Below are positions 14,720 to 22,920 of a stretch of 41,747 nucleotides of DNA, one piece after another (position 1 is the stretch's first letter; each line of letters starts with the position of its first letter). Source of the stretch: JAVBLG01 sp031553655 (lineage in GTDB: Bacteria > Desulfobacterota > Desulfovibrionia > Desulfovibrionales > Desulfovibrionaceae); contig JAVBLG010000013.1 in assembly GCA_031553655.1 (NCBI GenBank), positions 1-41,747 on the forward strand, in the 5' to 3' direction. Under the pieces are notes generated by a model that did no database searches, was not told the origin of the DNA, and worked only from the letters and a program-made list of their open reading frames with translations. A program made the position numbers and the translations under genes.

Positions 14720-15124
14720 ATGAAAAAGCTGATTATTGCTCTGTCCCTTCCGCTCATGTTTCTCATTGCAGGCGTCGCGACCGGAGAAGGCGCCGTCAGC
14801 CCGGATGCCTCTTCAAACCAGTCGTCGGGAGAGGTGAAGGAACTGAAAACATGGCACAAGAAGCAAAATTTGCAATGCATCGTCTGCCATGAGGAGGCCG
14901 TGCCCACAGGGCCGTCCAAACAGTTCAAGTGCGTTTCCTGCCACGGCTCCGCCGAAGATATGGCGAAAAAAACTGAAAAAATGGGCAAAAGAAACCCGCA
15001 TTTTTCTATTCACTTTGAAGCGGCGCTGCCTTGCGAAGAATGCCACAAGGAACATAAAAGGCCTTACAATTACTGCACAGAGCCCTGTCACAGGAACTGG
15101 CCCAACTCCATTCCTGGTAAATAA
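14720..15124 (+). CDS. Small periplasmic tetraheme cytochrome c (Fcc3-type heme domain)
   Basis: This is a 134-residue precursor with a Sec signal peptide (MKKLIIALSLPLMFLIAG). Heme motifs in order are CIVCH, CVSCH, CEECH and CTEPCH. Spacing and flanking residues follow the N-terminal tetraheme domain of Shewanella flavocytochrome c3 (including HFSIHFE, which supplies distal His ligands), but the fourth motif has three residues between the cysteines. It should pass electrons from a membrane quinol dehydrogenase of the CymA/NrfH type to the flavoprotein encoded 14 bp upstream. A good ribosome binding site (AGGAAGGA) precedes the ATG at 14720. A strong hairpin follows the stop. The partner quinol oxidase is not in the window. 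Confidence 0.9.
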   Translation: MKKLIIALSLPLMFLIAGVATGEGAVSPDASSNQSSGEVKELKTWHKKQNLQCIVCHEEAVPTGPSKQFKCVSCHGSAEDMAKKTEKMGKRNPHFSIHFEAALPCEECHKEHKRPYNYCTEPCHRNWPNSIPGK

Positions 15125-15128
15125 AAAT

Positions 15129-15169
15129 AGCCTCTGGAGCAAATTCAAGGTGAATTCGCTCCAGAGGCT
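15129..15169. terminator. Bidirectional terminator hairpin, 18-bp arms
   Basis: Arms 15129-15146 and 15152-15169 pair with one mismatch around the loop AAGGT. It begins four bases after the cytochrome stop. The minus-strand side is followed by ATTTTTATT, and the plus-strand side a few bases later by AAATTTT. It lies between convergent genes and likely stops transcription from both sides. Confidence 0.8.
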
Positions 15170-15185
15170 GCTTCCAAATTTTGAT

Positions 15186-15255
15186 GGCCCGGACAACATC
15201 CGGGCCGTTATGCCTTCAAATAACCAAAGACGAGGGCCCGGAAAATATCCGGGCC
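15186..15255. terminator. Two near-identical tandem hairpins
   Basis: GGCCCGGA-n5-TCCGGGCC occurs at 15186-15206 and again at 15235-15255, with different five-base loops (CAACA and AAATA) and a shared trailing GT. The pair lies between the cytochrome and the convergent double-PII gene (ends 15292). They most likely act as terminators or mRNA 3' stabilisers for the minus-strand operon. Their repeated arms suggest duplication or a dispersed repeat family. Confidence 0.65.
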
Positions 15256-15291
15256 GTCAGAGCATTTCATTCATTTCATGCGCGGAATGTT

Positions 15292-15969
15292 TTAGCTGCC
15301 CAGAACGACGAACTCCTCCACATCCACTGTGAACACTATGCCGCCGCCGGGCTTGCACAGGTTCGGCACGGTATTCACGGCGGCGACGATGGCTTGCGCC
15401 TTTTCCCGCGCGGCTACGATAAACAGCATTTCCTTTTCAGGCACCAAACTGATGCCGAAAAACTTCACATCTTCTTCCGTGCCGGTTCCCTGCGCGTTGA
15501 TAATAGTGCCTCCGGTCGCCCCCGCCTTACGGGCCACGGCCATCACGTCGTCGGCATATCCGCGGTTCACAATAACCGTAATCAGCACATGGGGAGATTC
15601 CATCGTCCTGCTCCTCACATTCATTTCCGGCGCGTAGCCGTTGGCCGCCGCTTGCCGCAGGCGGACCAGCAGGCCGGAGACATTCAGCAGCACTGCCAGG
15701 CCGCCAAGTTTTTTTGCGTTTTTCGCACAGGCTTTTTTTACGGCCTTCAGCACGGCTTCGGCTTCGTCGCGCATCAGGGTGAACACTACGTCATGCTGCA
15801 CATCGGCAAGCGACAGCGCCCGTAAAAAGCCGTTCCCTTCAATGGAGCGCCCATGGCAAATGGTGCCGCCGCGCGCCCCGGCCTCCTTGGTTACCGCGAC
15901 CAACTGTTCGCCTTTGTGTCTGTTCACGAGGCATATAAACAATTTTCCAGGTTCAAGCATCAGGTTCAT
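15292..15969 (-). CDS. Protein with two tandem PII-like domains
   Basis: The 225-residue product consists of two GlnB/PII-like ferredoxin-fold units. The first runs from LFICLVNRHKGEQLVAVTKE through GARGGTICHGRS (about 7-95), the second from HVLITVIVNRGYADDVMAVA through GATGGTIINAQGTG to the end. PII proteins bind nucleotides and regulate partner proteins, often transporters. The ATG at 15969 is preceded by GGAGG at seven bases on the minus strand, which decides against the longer reading from 15993. It overlaps the end of the DUF1538 gene by 17 bp, so the two are translationally coupled, and it most likely gates or senses through that membrane protein. There is no sign of glnA or amtB nearby. 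Confidence 0.85.
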   Translation of the reverse strand: MNLMLEPGKLFICLVNRHKGEQLVAVTKEAGARGGTICHGRSIEGNGFLRALSLADVQHDVVFTLMRDEAEAVLKAVKKACAKNAKKLGGLAVLLNVSGLLVRLRQAAANGYAPEMNVRSRTMESPHVLITVIVNRGYADDVMAVARKAGATGGTIINAQGTGTEEDVKFFGISLVPEKEMLFIVAAREKAQAIVAAVNTVPNLCKPGGGIVFTVDVEEFVVLGS

Positions 15970-17464
15970 GAGGTGGCCTCCGTTCCGAATCACGCTTGGC
16001 CCGTTGCGTTTCCATGCGTTTAAAGATCAGCCCGAGCACCTGTATTGTGACCAATGGGGCCATGGCAATCATGGCGATCATGCCGAAGGCGTCCGTGGTC
16101 GGGTTGCCGCCCGCCGCTTTCGATGCTCCCAGAGTCAAAGCCAGCACAAAGGTCGCGGACATGGGACCGGACGCCACACCTCCGGAGTCAAACGCGATCG
16201 CCGTGAATAAGGGGGGGGTAAATCTGGTAAGCACCAAGGCCAAAATGTATCCGGGCAACAGAACGTACCATATGCTCAGGCCCGTCACAACCCTGGTCAT
16301 GCCCAGCGCCACGGCGCAGGCAATACTCAGCGATAGGGCGCCCATCATAATGGGGCGCTTGATGTAGCCGCCGGAAACCTCTTCGATCTGTTCCGTAAGA
16401 ATCCAGACAGCCGGTTCCGCGCACACCACAACAGCTCCCAGAAAAAAACCGACAAGCACCAGGGTCGGGCCGGTATTGGACCCGCCCAGAGCGAAACCAA
16501 GCGATTGCCCGGCGGGAATAAAGCCTCCCTGCACACCAGTCATAAAAAGAACCAGGCCGATAAAGGCGTAGAGAAAACCGAAGAGTTTACGCTTCATCTG
16601 CAAGGCGGGCATACGGAGCAGTACCGCCTGGAACAGCAGGAATAAAAGCAGTATCGGCAGCAAAGCCGCGGCGATTTCATGTGTTATTCCGGGCAGGAGA
16701 AACAGAAACCGGCTCACCAGAGACATTGGATGCGCACTTCCGTCCGCCCCCGTCTCCGTCGCGCTGAACCCGCCTGAAGAAGCCAGGCCCATGGCGGCTA
16801 CGGCGGCAATTGGACCAATGGACGCCAGCCCTACCATGCCGAAGCTGCTGTCGTCACCTTCCCGTTTTTTTGCGGAGGAGGCCACACCTATACCCAGAGC
16901 CATGATGAAAGGCACGGTTATGGGGCCTGTGGTCGCCCCCCCGGCATCAAAGGCCACGCCGATGAATCCTGGGTCCACAAACGCGCAGACCAGAAAAACC
17001 AAAGCATAAAATATAAGCAGGAGCAGGCGCAGCGAAAGTTGCAATACTATACGCATCGTACCCAGCATCAAAAAAAGACCCACTCCTACACCGATCATCA
17101 CCAGCAGCAAGCCACGGCTTACAGACGGATCAATTGCGCTCACCTGCCGGGCCAGCACCTGGACATCCGGTTCGGCGATAGTTATGGCAAACCCGATTGC
17201 AAACACCGACAGGAGAATAATAGGCAGATTGCGCTGCTTGGTCAGGCCGGACCCCACGCGCTGTCCGAACGGCACCATGCCGATATCCGCGCCGATCAAA
17301 AAGACGGCCAGTCCGATAATCAGCAATATGCCACCCACAAGAAATTGCGCAAGTTCCCCTGGTCCCAGCGGAGCAATGGTGTAGTGCAACAGCACCACAA
17401 CCGCCATCACTGGAATAACAGAAATGAATGCTTCGTGAAATTTTGTACGGTAGCTTGCAGTCAA
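15953..17464 (-). CDS. DUF1538 (UmpAB-like) membrane transporter, internally duplicated
   Basis: This is an integral membrane protein of about 503 residues with two homologous halves. FVDPGFIGVAFDAGGATTGP in the first half corresponds to FTPPLFTAIAFDSGGVASGP in the second, and AEPDVQVLARQV to AEPAVWILTEQI. This is the DUF1538 family; paired family members (UmpA/UmpB) have been described as unusual cation/proton antiporters, and here both units are fused in one chain. A TTG at 17464 has AAGGAG five bases upstream and is a better start than the GTG at 17470, which abuts the same Shine-Dalgarno. A run of eight C residues on the coding strand (16211-16218) lies in the second half. The transported ion is not established from sequence. 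Confidence 0.85.
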   Translation of the reverse strand: MTASYRTKFHEAFISVIPVMAVVVLLHYTIAPLGPGELAQFLVGGILLIIGLAVFLIGADIGMVPFGQRVGSGLTKQRNLPIILLSVFAIGFAITIAEPDVQVLARQVSAIDPSVSRGLLLVMIGVGVGLFLMLGTMRIVLQLSLRLLLLIFYALVFLVCAFVDPGFIGVAFDAGGATTGPITVPFIMALGIGVASSAKKREGDDSSFGMVGLASIGPIAAVAAMGLASSGGFSATETGADGSAHPMSLVSRFLFLLPGITHEIAAALLPILLLFLLFQAVLLRMPALQMKRKLFGFLYAFIGLVLFMTGVQGGFIPAGQSLGFALGGSNTGPTLVLVGFFLGAVVVCAEPAVWILTEQIEEVSGGYIKRPIMMGALSLSIACAVALGMTRVVTGLSIWYVLLPGYILALVLTRFTPPLFTAIAFDSGGVASGPMSATFVLALTLGASKAAGGNPTTDAFGMIAMIAMAPLVTIQVLGLIFKRMETQRAKRDSERRPPHEPDA

Positions 17465-18171
17465 AACCACTCCTTGGGGAGGTTTCAGGCCATAAAGGAA
17501 ATTTTGATGAAATCTCGATGAACGAGTCTGTTCGTAAAAAGTACTGTATCATAGAAATGATAGCTCGTGAAGCATTTTAAAATAATGCAATCCATATAGA
17601 TTGACGTGATGAGCGAATGTTCCAGACGTGGGCATGCTCAGTGGGCATCGAGTGTTCGAATCGCGTATTGGTATTGCTTTGAGACAGACGGCAGAGCGGG
17701 GTGAATATTTATTTTTTATATAAATATAATATACTATATAACATGATGTATTGCCGGTATTAATCGCTGCGATCGCGCACACCTGCGGCTTGCTGAAAAA
17801 TTGTCTGTCGTTGTGGCTTGTAATGACACAGCTATTTTGGTATCACGAAGGCACGCGCCAATGGTGGCACTGTAACAGGCCAAATTACGGTCCACGCTTC
17901 GTCTGGGCGCTGAAACAAGGAAGACAAATATGGCCGCCAATCGAAAAATCATTTCAGTGAATTTAAAGCAAATGTAAATTTTATGCTTTGGGCGAGAGGC
18001 TGCCTGGAGCTGATTTGGAGGCCCGTCACGCGTTCACCCCGTCTTTTGGTTCACAGATGGAGGAGACGCCAAGCAGGGTCTATTATGCGTAATGCTGTTT
18101 ACACATATGCGCCCGCAAGCCGGCGGAAGAAGTTAATCAGTCGGCGGATAGAGCTGACTATGGATTGAAGT
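17465..18171. other. Gene-free region of about 700 bp before the capsule cluster
   Basis: No ORF here has convincing coding character. It holds the promoter of the DUF1538 operon and presumably that of kdsA. Visible items are a perfect inverted repeat TATCAT-AGAA-ATGATA (17547-17562), a 40-bp AT-only-like tract (about 17704-17743) that could contain promoters, a T-arm-like GTGTTCGAATCGCG (17652-17665), and copy 2 of the short element at 18119-18168. It may be the scar of a former gene or tRNA at the cluster boundary. Confidence 0.6.
18119..18168. repeat. Short dispersed element, copy 2 (tRNA-like remnant)
   Basis: This copy shares TCAGTCGGCGGAT (18137-18149) and flanking GCCGG, GAGC and TGGATT blocks with 10098-10142. 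The stretch TCAGTCGGCGGATAGAGC looks like a tRNA D-arm, and GACTATGGATTGAAG like an anticodon arm, but acceptor and T-arm pairing is not found. It ends three bases before kdsA. Confidence 0.4.
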
Positions 18172-19032
18172 ATGGTTGAAATGACTCAAATAAGCATTTA
18201 TGGCCCCAAACATACGCTCCTTCTCGGCAACACCGCTCCTTTGGTATGCATCGCCGGGCCGTGCGTAATTGAAAGCCGGACACATACTCTGGAAACAGCT
18301 GCGGCCATGCGTGAAGTTTTTGCCGAGGCTGGTTTGCCTTTGCTCTTCAAGGCCAGCTTCGACAAGGCTAATCGCAGCAGCGGTGCGGGTTTTCGCGGGC
18401 CGGGAATTAAAGACGGTCTGGATATTCTGGCTGAAGTTCGCGAAACCCTCTCTCTTGCCGTACTCACCGACATACACACTCCAGAACAAGCCCTGCTTGC
18501 GGCTGAAGTGGCGGATATGCTGCAAACTCCGGCCATGTTGTGCCGTCAGACCGATCTGATTCAGGCCGCGTCTACCACAGGTAAACCTATCAATATAAAA
18601 AAGGGCCAGTTCATGGCTCCGCAAGATATGGAACATATTTTACGCAAGGCTACATCCACAGGTAACAGAAACATAGCCCTGTGCGAGCGGGGAGCGAGCT
18701 TTGGCTACAACAATCTTGTGGTGGATATGCGCGGTCTGGAAATAATGAAACGCACAGGGCATCCGGTCATTTTTGACGCCACTCACTCAGCGCAACTGCC
18801 CGGAGCCGCAAACGGCGCCAGCGGCGGCCAGCGCGAATTTGTGCCGGTGCTGGCCCGCGCCGCCGTGGCTGTGGGGGTGGCGGGTCTCTTTATGGAAGTG
18901 CATCCCGACCCGGACGCCGCCCCCTGCGACGGCCCCAACATGCTCGCCCTGCGCGATCTTCCGTCACTGCTGGCGCGGCTAAAAAAAATGGACTCTGTGG
19001 CCAAAAAACCCGATTACGGAGAAGCGGTATGA
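18172..19032 (+). CDS. kdsA: 3-deoxy-D-manno-octulosonate-8-phosphate synthase KdsA
   Basis: The 286-residue product condenses phosphoenolpyruvate with arabinose-5-phosphate to Kdo-8-phosphate in the cytoplasm. Family motifs are LVCIAGPCVIES, FKASFDKANRSS, CRQTDLI, CERGASFGYNNLVVDMRG and FMEVHPDPDAAPCDGPN. The Cys in AGPCVIES, with His in FDATHS, Glu in FMEVHPD and Asp in CDGPN, matches the metal-dependent class (Aquifex type) and not the E. coli type, which has Asn at that site. The start at 18172 has a weak ribosome binding site; an ATG three codons later is possible. It is the first gene of a co-directional cluster running to the window end, and its stop overlaps the next start by four bases. 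Confidence 0.95.
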   Translation: MVEMTQISIYGPKHTLLLGNTAPLVCIAGPCVIESRTHTLETAAAMREVFAEAGLPLLFKASFDKANRSSGAGFRGPGIKDGLDILAEVRETLSLAVLTDIHTPEQALLAAEVADMLQTPAMLCRQTDLIQAASTTGKPINIKKGQFMAPQDMEHILRKATSTGNRNIALCERGASFGYNNLVVDMRGLEIMKRTGHPVIFDATHSAQLPGAANGASGGQREFVPVLARAAVAVGVAGLFMEVHPDPDAAPCDGPNMLALRDLPSLLARLKKMDSVAKKPDYGEAV

Positions 19033-20405
19033 GCATTTTGGCTGTTATCCCCGCCCGTTTTGCTTCAAGCCGCCTGCCGGGCAAGCCCTTGGCCGATATT
19101 TGCGGCAAGCCCATGATCCAGCATGTATACGAGCGCGCGCTCCGGGCCTCCTTGGTGGACGGTGTGCTTGTGGCTACGGACGACGAGCGTATCGCCGAGG
19201 TCGTGCGCGGTTTTGGCGGCAAAGCCGTGATGACCTCCGTCACCTGTGCTTCCGGCAGCGACAGGATGCTGGAAGCGGCGGCTTCCGCCAAGGCCGATAT
19301 TTTTATAAACATCCAGGGTGATGAACCTCTGCTTGACCCCGAAGCCGTTAATAACTTGGCACGGACGCTGCAAACATTTCCCGACGTTCCTGTAGCCACT
19401 TTATGTTGTCCGATCAACGCGCAGCAGGCCGCCGACCCCAATATTGTAAAAGTGGTGCGCGATTCCTCAGGAAATGCGCTCTATTTCAGCCGCGCGCCCA
19501 TTCCCCATCCGCGCAATGTCTCCGCACCTGTAAAATTCTGGGCACATATAGGAATTTACGCCTATCGGGCCGAGGCTCTGCAACGTTTCGGGCAACTGCC
19601 ATCCTCCCCGCTTGAACTTGTTGAAAGTCTGGAACAGTTGCGTCTGCTGCAAGCCGGAATTTCCATACGTGTGCTTGAAACCAAGCACTTCGGCCCAGCT
19701 GTGGACACGCCCGAAGACCTTGAATGTGTACGGCGTATCGTCGCGGACAAGGCAAGATCGGAAAACGGTACAGTCGGAGAAAGTATCGAATTGGATGAAT
19801 ATCAGCTGAACGAGGCTACGGGCAAAAACAACACCCCAGATGAACGCCTGGCTCGCATCCGTCTGGTGATTACCGATGTGGATGGTGTGCTTACCGACGG
19901 CGGGCTGTATTACGGCCCGGAGGGCGAATGTCTGAAACGTTTTCACTCGCGTGATGGCCTGGGTATAAAAATGTTACAAAAAGCGGGTATCCGCGTGGCC
20001 GCATTATCCGGGCGTGATTGTCCTGCCCTGCGCGCTAGGCTGCGTGATTTGGGCATGGATATTTTTCGGCTGGGGCAAACACAAAAAGAAGCTGCCTGCG
20101 CCGAAATTATGGCGGAGGCGGGATGCACCCAATGCGAAACCATGTTTGTGGGCGACGATGTGCCTGACATGCGTGCCTTTATCCTCTGTGGGCTTGGCGT
20201 TGCCGTGGCCGATGCTCCGGCTTATGTGCGCAATGCGGCTCATATTGTTCTCACCGCGCCTGGAGGAAATGGGGCCTTCCGTGAGCTGACCGACACGTTG
20301 CTTGCCGCCCACGGTCGCGAAGATCTTGTGAGCCCCACAGGTGAAGCGCCCGCAAACGGGACAACCGAGGCTGTCGAAGCCGCAGGAGAGATTATCACAT
20401 GCTGA
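19029..20405 (+). CDS. kdsBC: KdsB-KdsC fusion: CMP-Kdo synthetase / Kdo-8-P phosphatase
   Basis: One 458-residue ORF joins two enzymes of the Kdo pathway. Residues 1 to ~245 are KdsB: MSILAVIPARFASSRLPGKP, INIQGDEPLLDP, YFSRAPIPHPR and HIGIYAYR. After a ~30-residue linker, residues ~275-440 are a KdsC-type HAD phosphatase: nucleophile Asp283 and Asp285 in ITDVDGVLTDG, FHSRDGLGIKML, LSGRDCPALR and FVGDDVPDM. The C-terminal ~25 residues are a low-complexity tail. The protein would remove phosphate from Kdo-8-P and activate Kdo with CTP, acting around one intermediate. There is no stop codon or frameshift at the junction. It overlaps kdsA (ATGA) and kdsD. Confidence 0.93.
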   Translation: MSILAVIPARFASSRLPGKPLADICGKPMIQHVYERALRASLVDGVLVATDDERIAEVVRGFGGKAVMTSVTCASGSDRMLEAAASAKADIFINIQGDEPLLDPEAVNNLARTLQTFPDVPVATLCCPINAQQAADPNIVKVVRDSSGNALYFSRAPIPHPRNVSAPVKFWAHIGIYAYRAEALQRFGQLPSSPLELVESLEQLRLLQAGISIRVLETKHFGPAVDTPEDLECVRRIVADKARSENGTVGESIELDEYQLNEATGKNNTPDERLARIRLVITDVDGVLTDGGLYYGPEGECLKRFHSRDGLGIKMLQKAGIRVAALSGRDCPALRARLRDLGMDIFRLGQTQKEAACAEIMAEAGCTQCETMFVGDDVPDMRAFILCGLGVAVADAPAYVRNAAHIVLTAPGGNGAFRELTDTLLAAHGREDLVSPTGEAPANGTTEAVEAAGEIITC

Positions 20406-21361
20406 TGCATTCTTCTTCCGCCACCGTTACAAGAGGCCGCCAGGTAATTTTGAGTGAGGCCGAAGCCCTGACTCGTCTGGCTGATGAGTTGGACGAAAAT
20501 TTCGAACGCTGCGTGAATTTGATTTTAGGAATGAAAGGACGTGTGGCTGTTACCGGTATAGGCAAAAGCGGGCACATCGGGCGCAAAATAGCCGCCACAA
20601 TGTCTTCCACAGGCACTCCGGCCTACTTTATTCATCCGGCTGAGGCCAGCCACGGCGATCTTGGCATGATGGACGCGCGCGATGCGCTGCTGGCCGTATC
20701 TTGCTCGGGAAATACCGCTGAACTAGCCGATATTTTAAGTTATGCAGCCGGATGCAGCATGCCCATAATGGCCATTACCAGCAACCCCCAAAGCCGCCTC
20801 GGGCGCAGGGCCGATATTTGCCTGCGCCTGCCCGATGCCGGTGAGGCCTGCCCTATTACCTGTGCCCCCACAATTTCCACCACGCTCACCCTGGCCCTTG
20901 GCGACGCTCTGGCTATGGCCCTGCTGGAAGCGCGGCGCTTCACTCCCGAACGTATGAGAGATTTTCATCCTGGTGGCGCGCTGGGTAAAAAACTGATGAC
21001 CGTAGGGGAAATTATGCATGCCGGTGAAGACATGCCTCTGGTAGCCCTGAATGACCCTATGAACACGGTGTTGCTGGTCATGACCGGCAAAGGATTTGGC
21101 TGCGCCGCCGTAGTGGATGAGCAAGGCCTCCTGGCCGGGCTGATTACCGATGGTGATTTGCGCCGCAACATGAGCGATAATCTCATGCAGCGCCGTGCTG
21201 AAGAAATTATGACAAAATCTCCCTGCGCCGTTTCCGGCGACAGCCGCATAGGCAAGGCCGTAAAATTAATGAACAGCAAAAAAATTACCTCGTTGCTCGT
21301 GGTGGAAAACGAAAAACCTGTGGGCCTGGTGCATATGCACGATTGCCTGAGGAACCGTTGA
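20399..21361 (+). CDS. kdsD: Arabinose-5-phosphate isomerase KdsD/KpsF
   Basis: The 320-residue product has an N-terminal SIS sugar-isomerase domain (RVAVTGIGKSGHIGRKIAAT, HPAEASHGDLGMM, SCSGNTAE) and two C-terminal CBS domains (about 205-320; ITDGDLRRN and SLLVVENEKPVGLVHMHDCL). It interconverts ribulose-5-phosphate and arabinose-5-phosphate, the precursor used by KdsA. It overlaps the kdsBC stop; GGAGA about ten bases upstream supports the ATG at 20399, though an ATG at 20405 is possible. Together with the two genes before it this completes Kdo synthesis from the pentose pool to CMP-Kdo. The following glycosyltransferase overlaps its stop by one base. Confidence 0.94.
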   Translation: MLMHSSSATVTRGRQVILSEAEALTRLADELDENFERCVNLILGMKGRVAVTGIGKSGHIGRKIAATMSSTGTPAYFIHPAEASHGDLGMMDARDALLAVSCSGNTAELADILSYAAGCSMPIMAITSNPQSRLGRRADICLRLPDAGEACPITCAPTISTTLTLALGDALAMALLEARRFTPERMRDFHPGGALGKKLMTVGEIMHAGEDMPLVALNDPMNTVLLVMTGKGFGCAAVVDEQGLLAGLITDGDLRRNMSDNLMQRRAEEIMTKSPCAVSGDSRIGKAVKLMNSKKITSLLVVENEKPVGLVHMHDCLRNR

Positions 21362-22869
21362 TGGAAAAATCAGCCGAACGGCAGATTCTTCAGCATGTAG
21401 TCATGAAGCCGACCATCTCCGGCACCGCTCCTCTTTATTTGCGCCAAACCGGACCAGAGAATGATCGTAGAGTATCCACGGATACATACATCAATATTTT
21501 CCATCTGTCCCAATGGAAGCAGGCCACCGAACTAAAAGATTTTATCTTGCGCATCAGAGCCAGAGGCGAAGGTGAACTGGTTTTGCATGGAGTTTTTGCG
21601 GAAAACGGCTGCATGGAAATACGTACGCTGGAAAGCAAGAAGGTAAAAAGCGAAAATGAAGCCGTAACCATAATCTTCCGACTGGGCAAATGCGCTGCCG
21701 ATTTAATTTTCTTTTCCTGGCGGGCTGGTCAGGGAAAAAAATTGAAAATTGAACGGGCTGTTTATTTGGCGGAGGCTGGGGAACGGAAGGATAATATCCG
21801 CGCCGCCTTGGTAACCACCACTTACAACCGCCGCGATGATATAGAAAACTTGGCCGAAACTTACCGCAAGGCTTGCTCCGGAAATAAATATTTGGCGGAG
21901 CATACCCGATTATTTATAGTGAACAATAAGGCTGATGACGATCTGTCTCATCTGGCTGACGGAGAACAAATCAGGCTTTTCGTAAACAATGAAAATACGG
22001 GCGGCTCCGGCGGCTTTACGCGTGGCGCGCGCGAGGCCTTGACCGACGGCGGATTCAGCCACGTTATATTCATGGATGACGACGCCAGACAAACCAAGGA
22101 ATCATGGTTTCGCACCTTGGCGCTGCTGCGTAATTTGCGGCCGGAGCTGAAAGAAGCCTTTGTGGCTGGGGGAGCCTTTTTGCGCGAAAATCCCACCTTC
22201 TGCCATGCCCTGCGCGAAGGCCTGGATGAACGCGGCCGTGCCGTGTGTCTGGTCGGAAAGATAATAGTGGATAAGCCCTCCAGCTTTATTCCGGCGCTGG
22301 CCGCTTGCGAACTCAAAGCCAAGGCGGCGGCCAATCCCTACGCGGCCTGGTGGTGCTGCGCCATTCCTCTGGAAGCATTTAAAAAATACGGCTTCCCTCT
22401 GCCTATGTTCTGCATCAGCGACGACATAGAATTTGGCCTGCGTACCCGCGTCCCAATCATATATTTGAACGGCATATGTGTTTGGCACCCGGACTTTTCG
22501 GGAAAAAGTAATCTTATCCGCCGTTATTTGATGCGCCGTAACCAGGCAATTACACAGGCCGCCCATTTTTCGGCCTGGCGCACAAACCTGGCCCTCAATC
22601 TTTACAGGCGCCTGAGATTTTTTTACCGTAACGGCAACTTTGAGGAATGCCTGCTGCGTATCACTGCCGTGAAAGATTTTTTCAATTTCAAGTTACTGCC
22701 TAGAGAAGGGGAAAAGCTGTTTCCTCATATTGAGACAAGCTGTGCTACCAAACTTCCGCACGGGCTGCTTAAAGCCTGGATTATCGCCCAGGGGCTGTAC
22801 TGTATGGCGCTTCTGGCGCTGAAAAAAGCCCCGGAAAACGTTCCGTCTCAGGGAGCACAGAACCTGTAA
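21361..22869 (+). CDS. GlfT2-like family 2 glycosyltransferase
   Basis: The 502-residue product has an N-terminal beta-sandwich domain (about 15-140) followed by a GT-A fold resembling the polymerising galactofuranosyltransferase GlfT2. It shows ALVTTTYNRRDDIENL, NENTGGSGGFTRGAREAL, the nucleotide/metal site FMDDDA, WWCCAIPLEAFKKYGFPLP, the catalytic region ISDDIEFGLR and the metal-ligand His in VWHPDFSGKS. The ATG at 21361 overlaps the kdsD stop (TGATG) and has GAGGAA eight bases upstream. It should transfer furanose or other sugar residues onto the capsule chain at the cytoplasmic membrane. Donor sugar is inferred by family only; no UDP-galactopyranose mutase gene is in the window. Confidence 0.82.
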   Translation: MEKSAERQILQHVVMKPTISGTAPLYLRQTGPENDRRVSTDTYINIFHLSQWKQATELKDFILRIRARGEGELVLHGVFAENGCMEIRTLESKKVKSENEAVTIIFRLGKCAADLIFFSWRAGQGKKLKIERAVYLAEAGERKDNIRAALVTTTYNRRDDIENLAETYRKACSGNKYLAEHTRLFIVNNKADDDLSHLADGEQIRLFVNNENTGGSGGFTRGAREALTDGGFSHVIFMDDDARQTKESWFRTLALLRNLRPELKEAFVAGGAFLRENPTFCHALREGLDERGRAVCLVGKIIVDKPSSFIPALAACELKAKAAANPYAAWWCCAIPLEAFKKYGFPLPMFCISDDIEFGLRTRVPIIYLNGICVWHPDFSGKSNLIRRYLMRRNQAITQAAHFSAWRTNLALNLYRRLRFFYRNGNFEECLLRITAVKDFFNFKLLPREGEKLFPHIETSCATKLPHGLLKAWIIAQGLYCMALLALKKAPENVPSQGAQNL

Positions 22870-22920
22870 CACGCTATAACCAACACTCTATAAACAAACG
22901 AAAACGGTAAAAAAAATAAC

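Noticed and set aside
17751..17960. Short plus- and minus-strand ORFs in the gap before kdsA
   Set aside because: Composition and residue content are not protein-like, there are no ribosome binding sites, and both strands are equally open.
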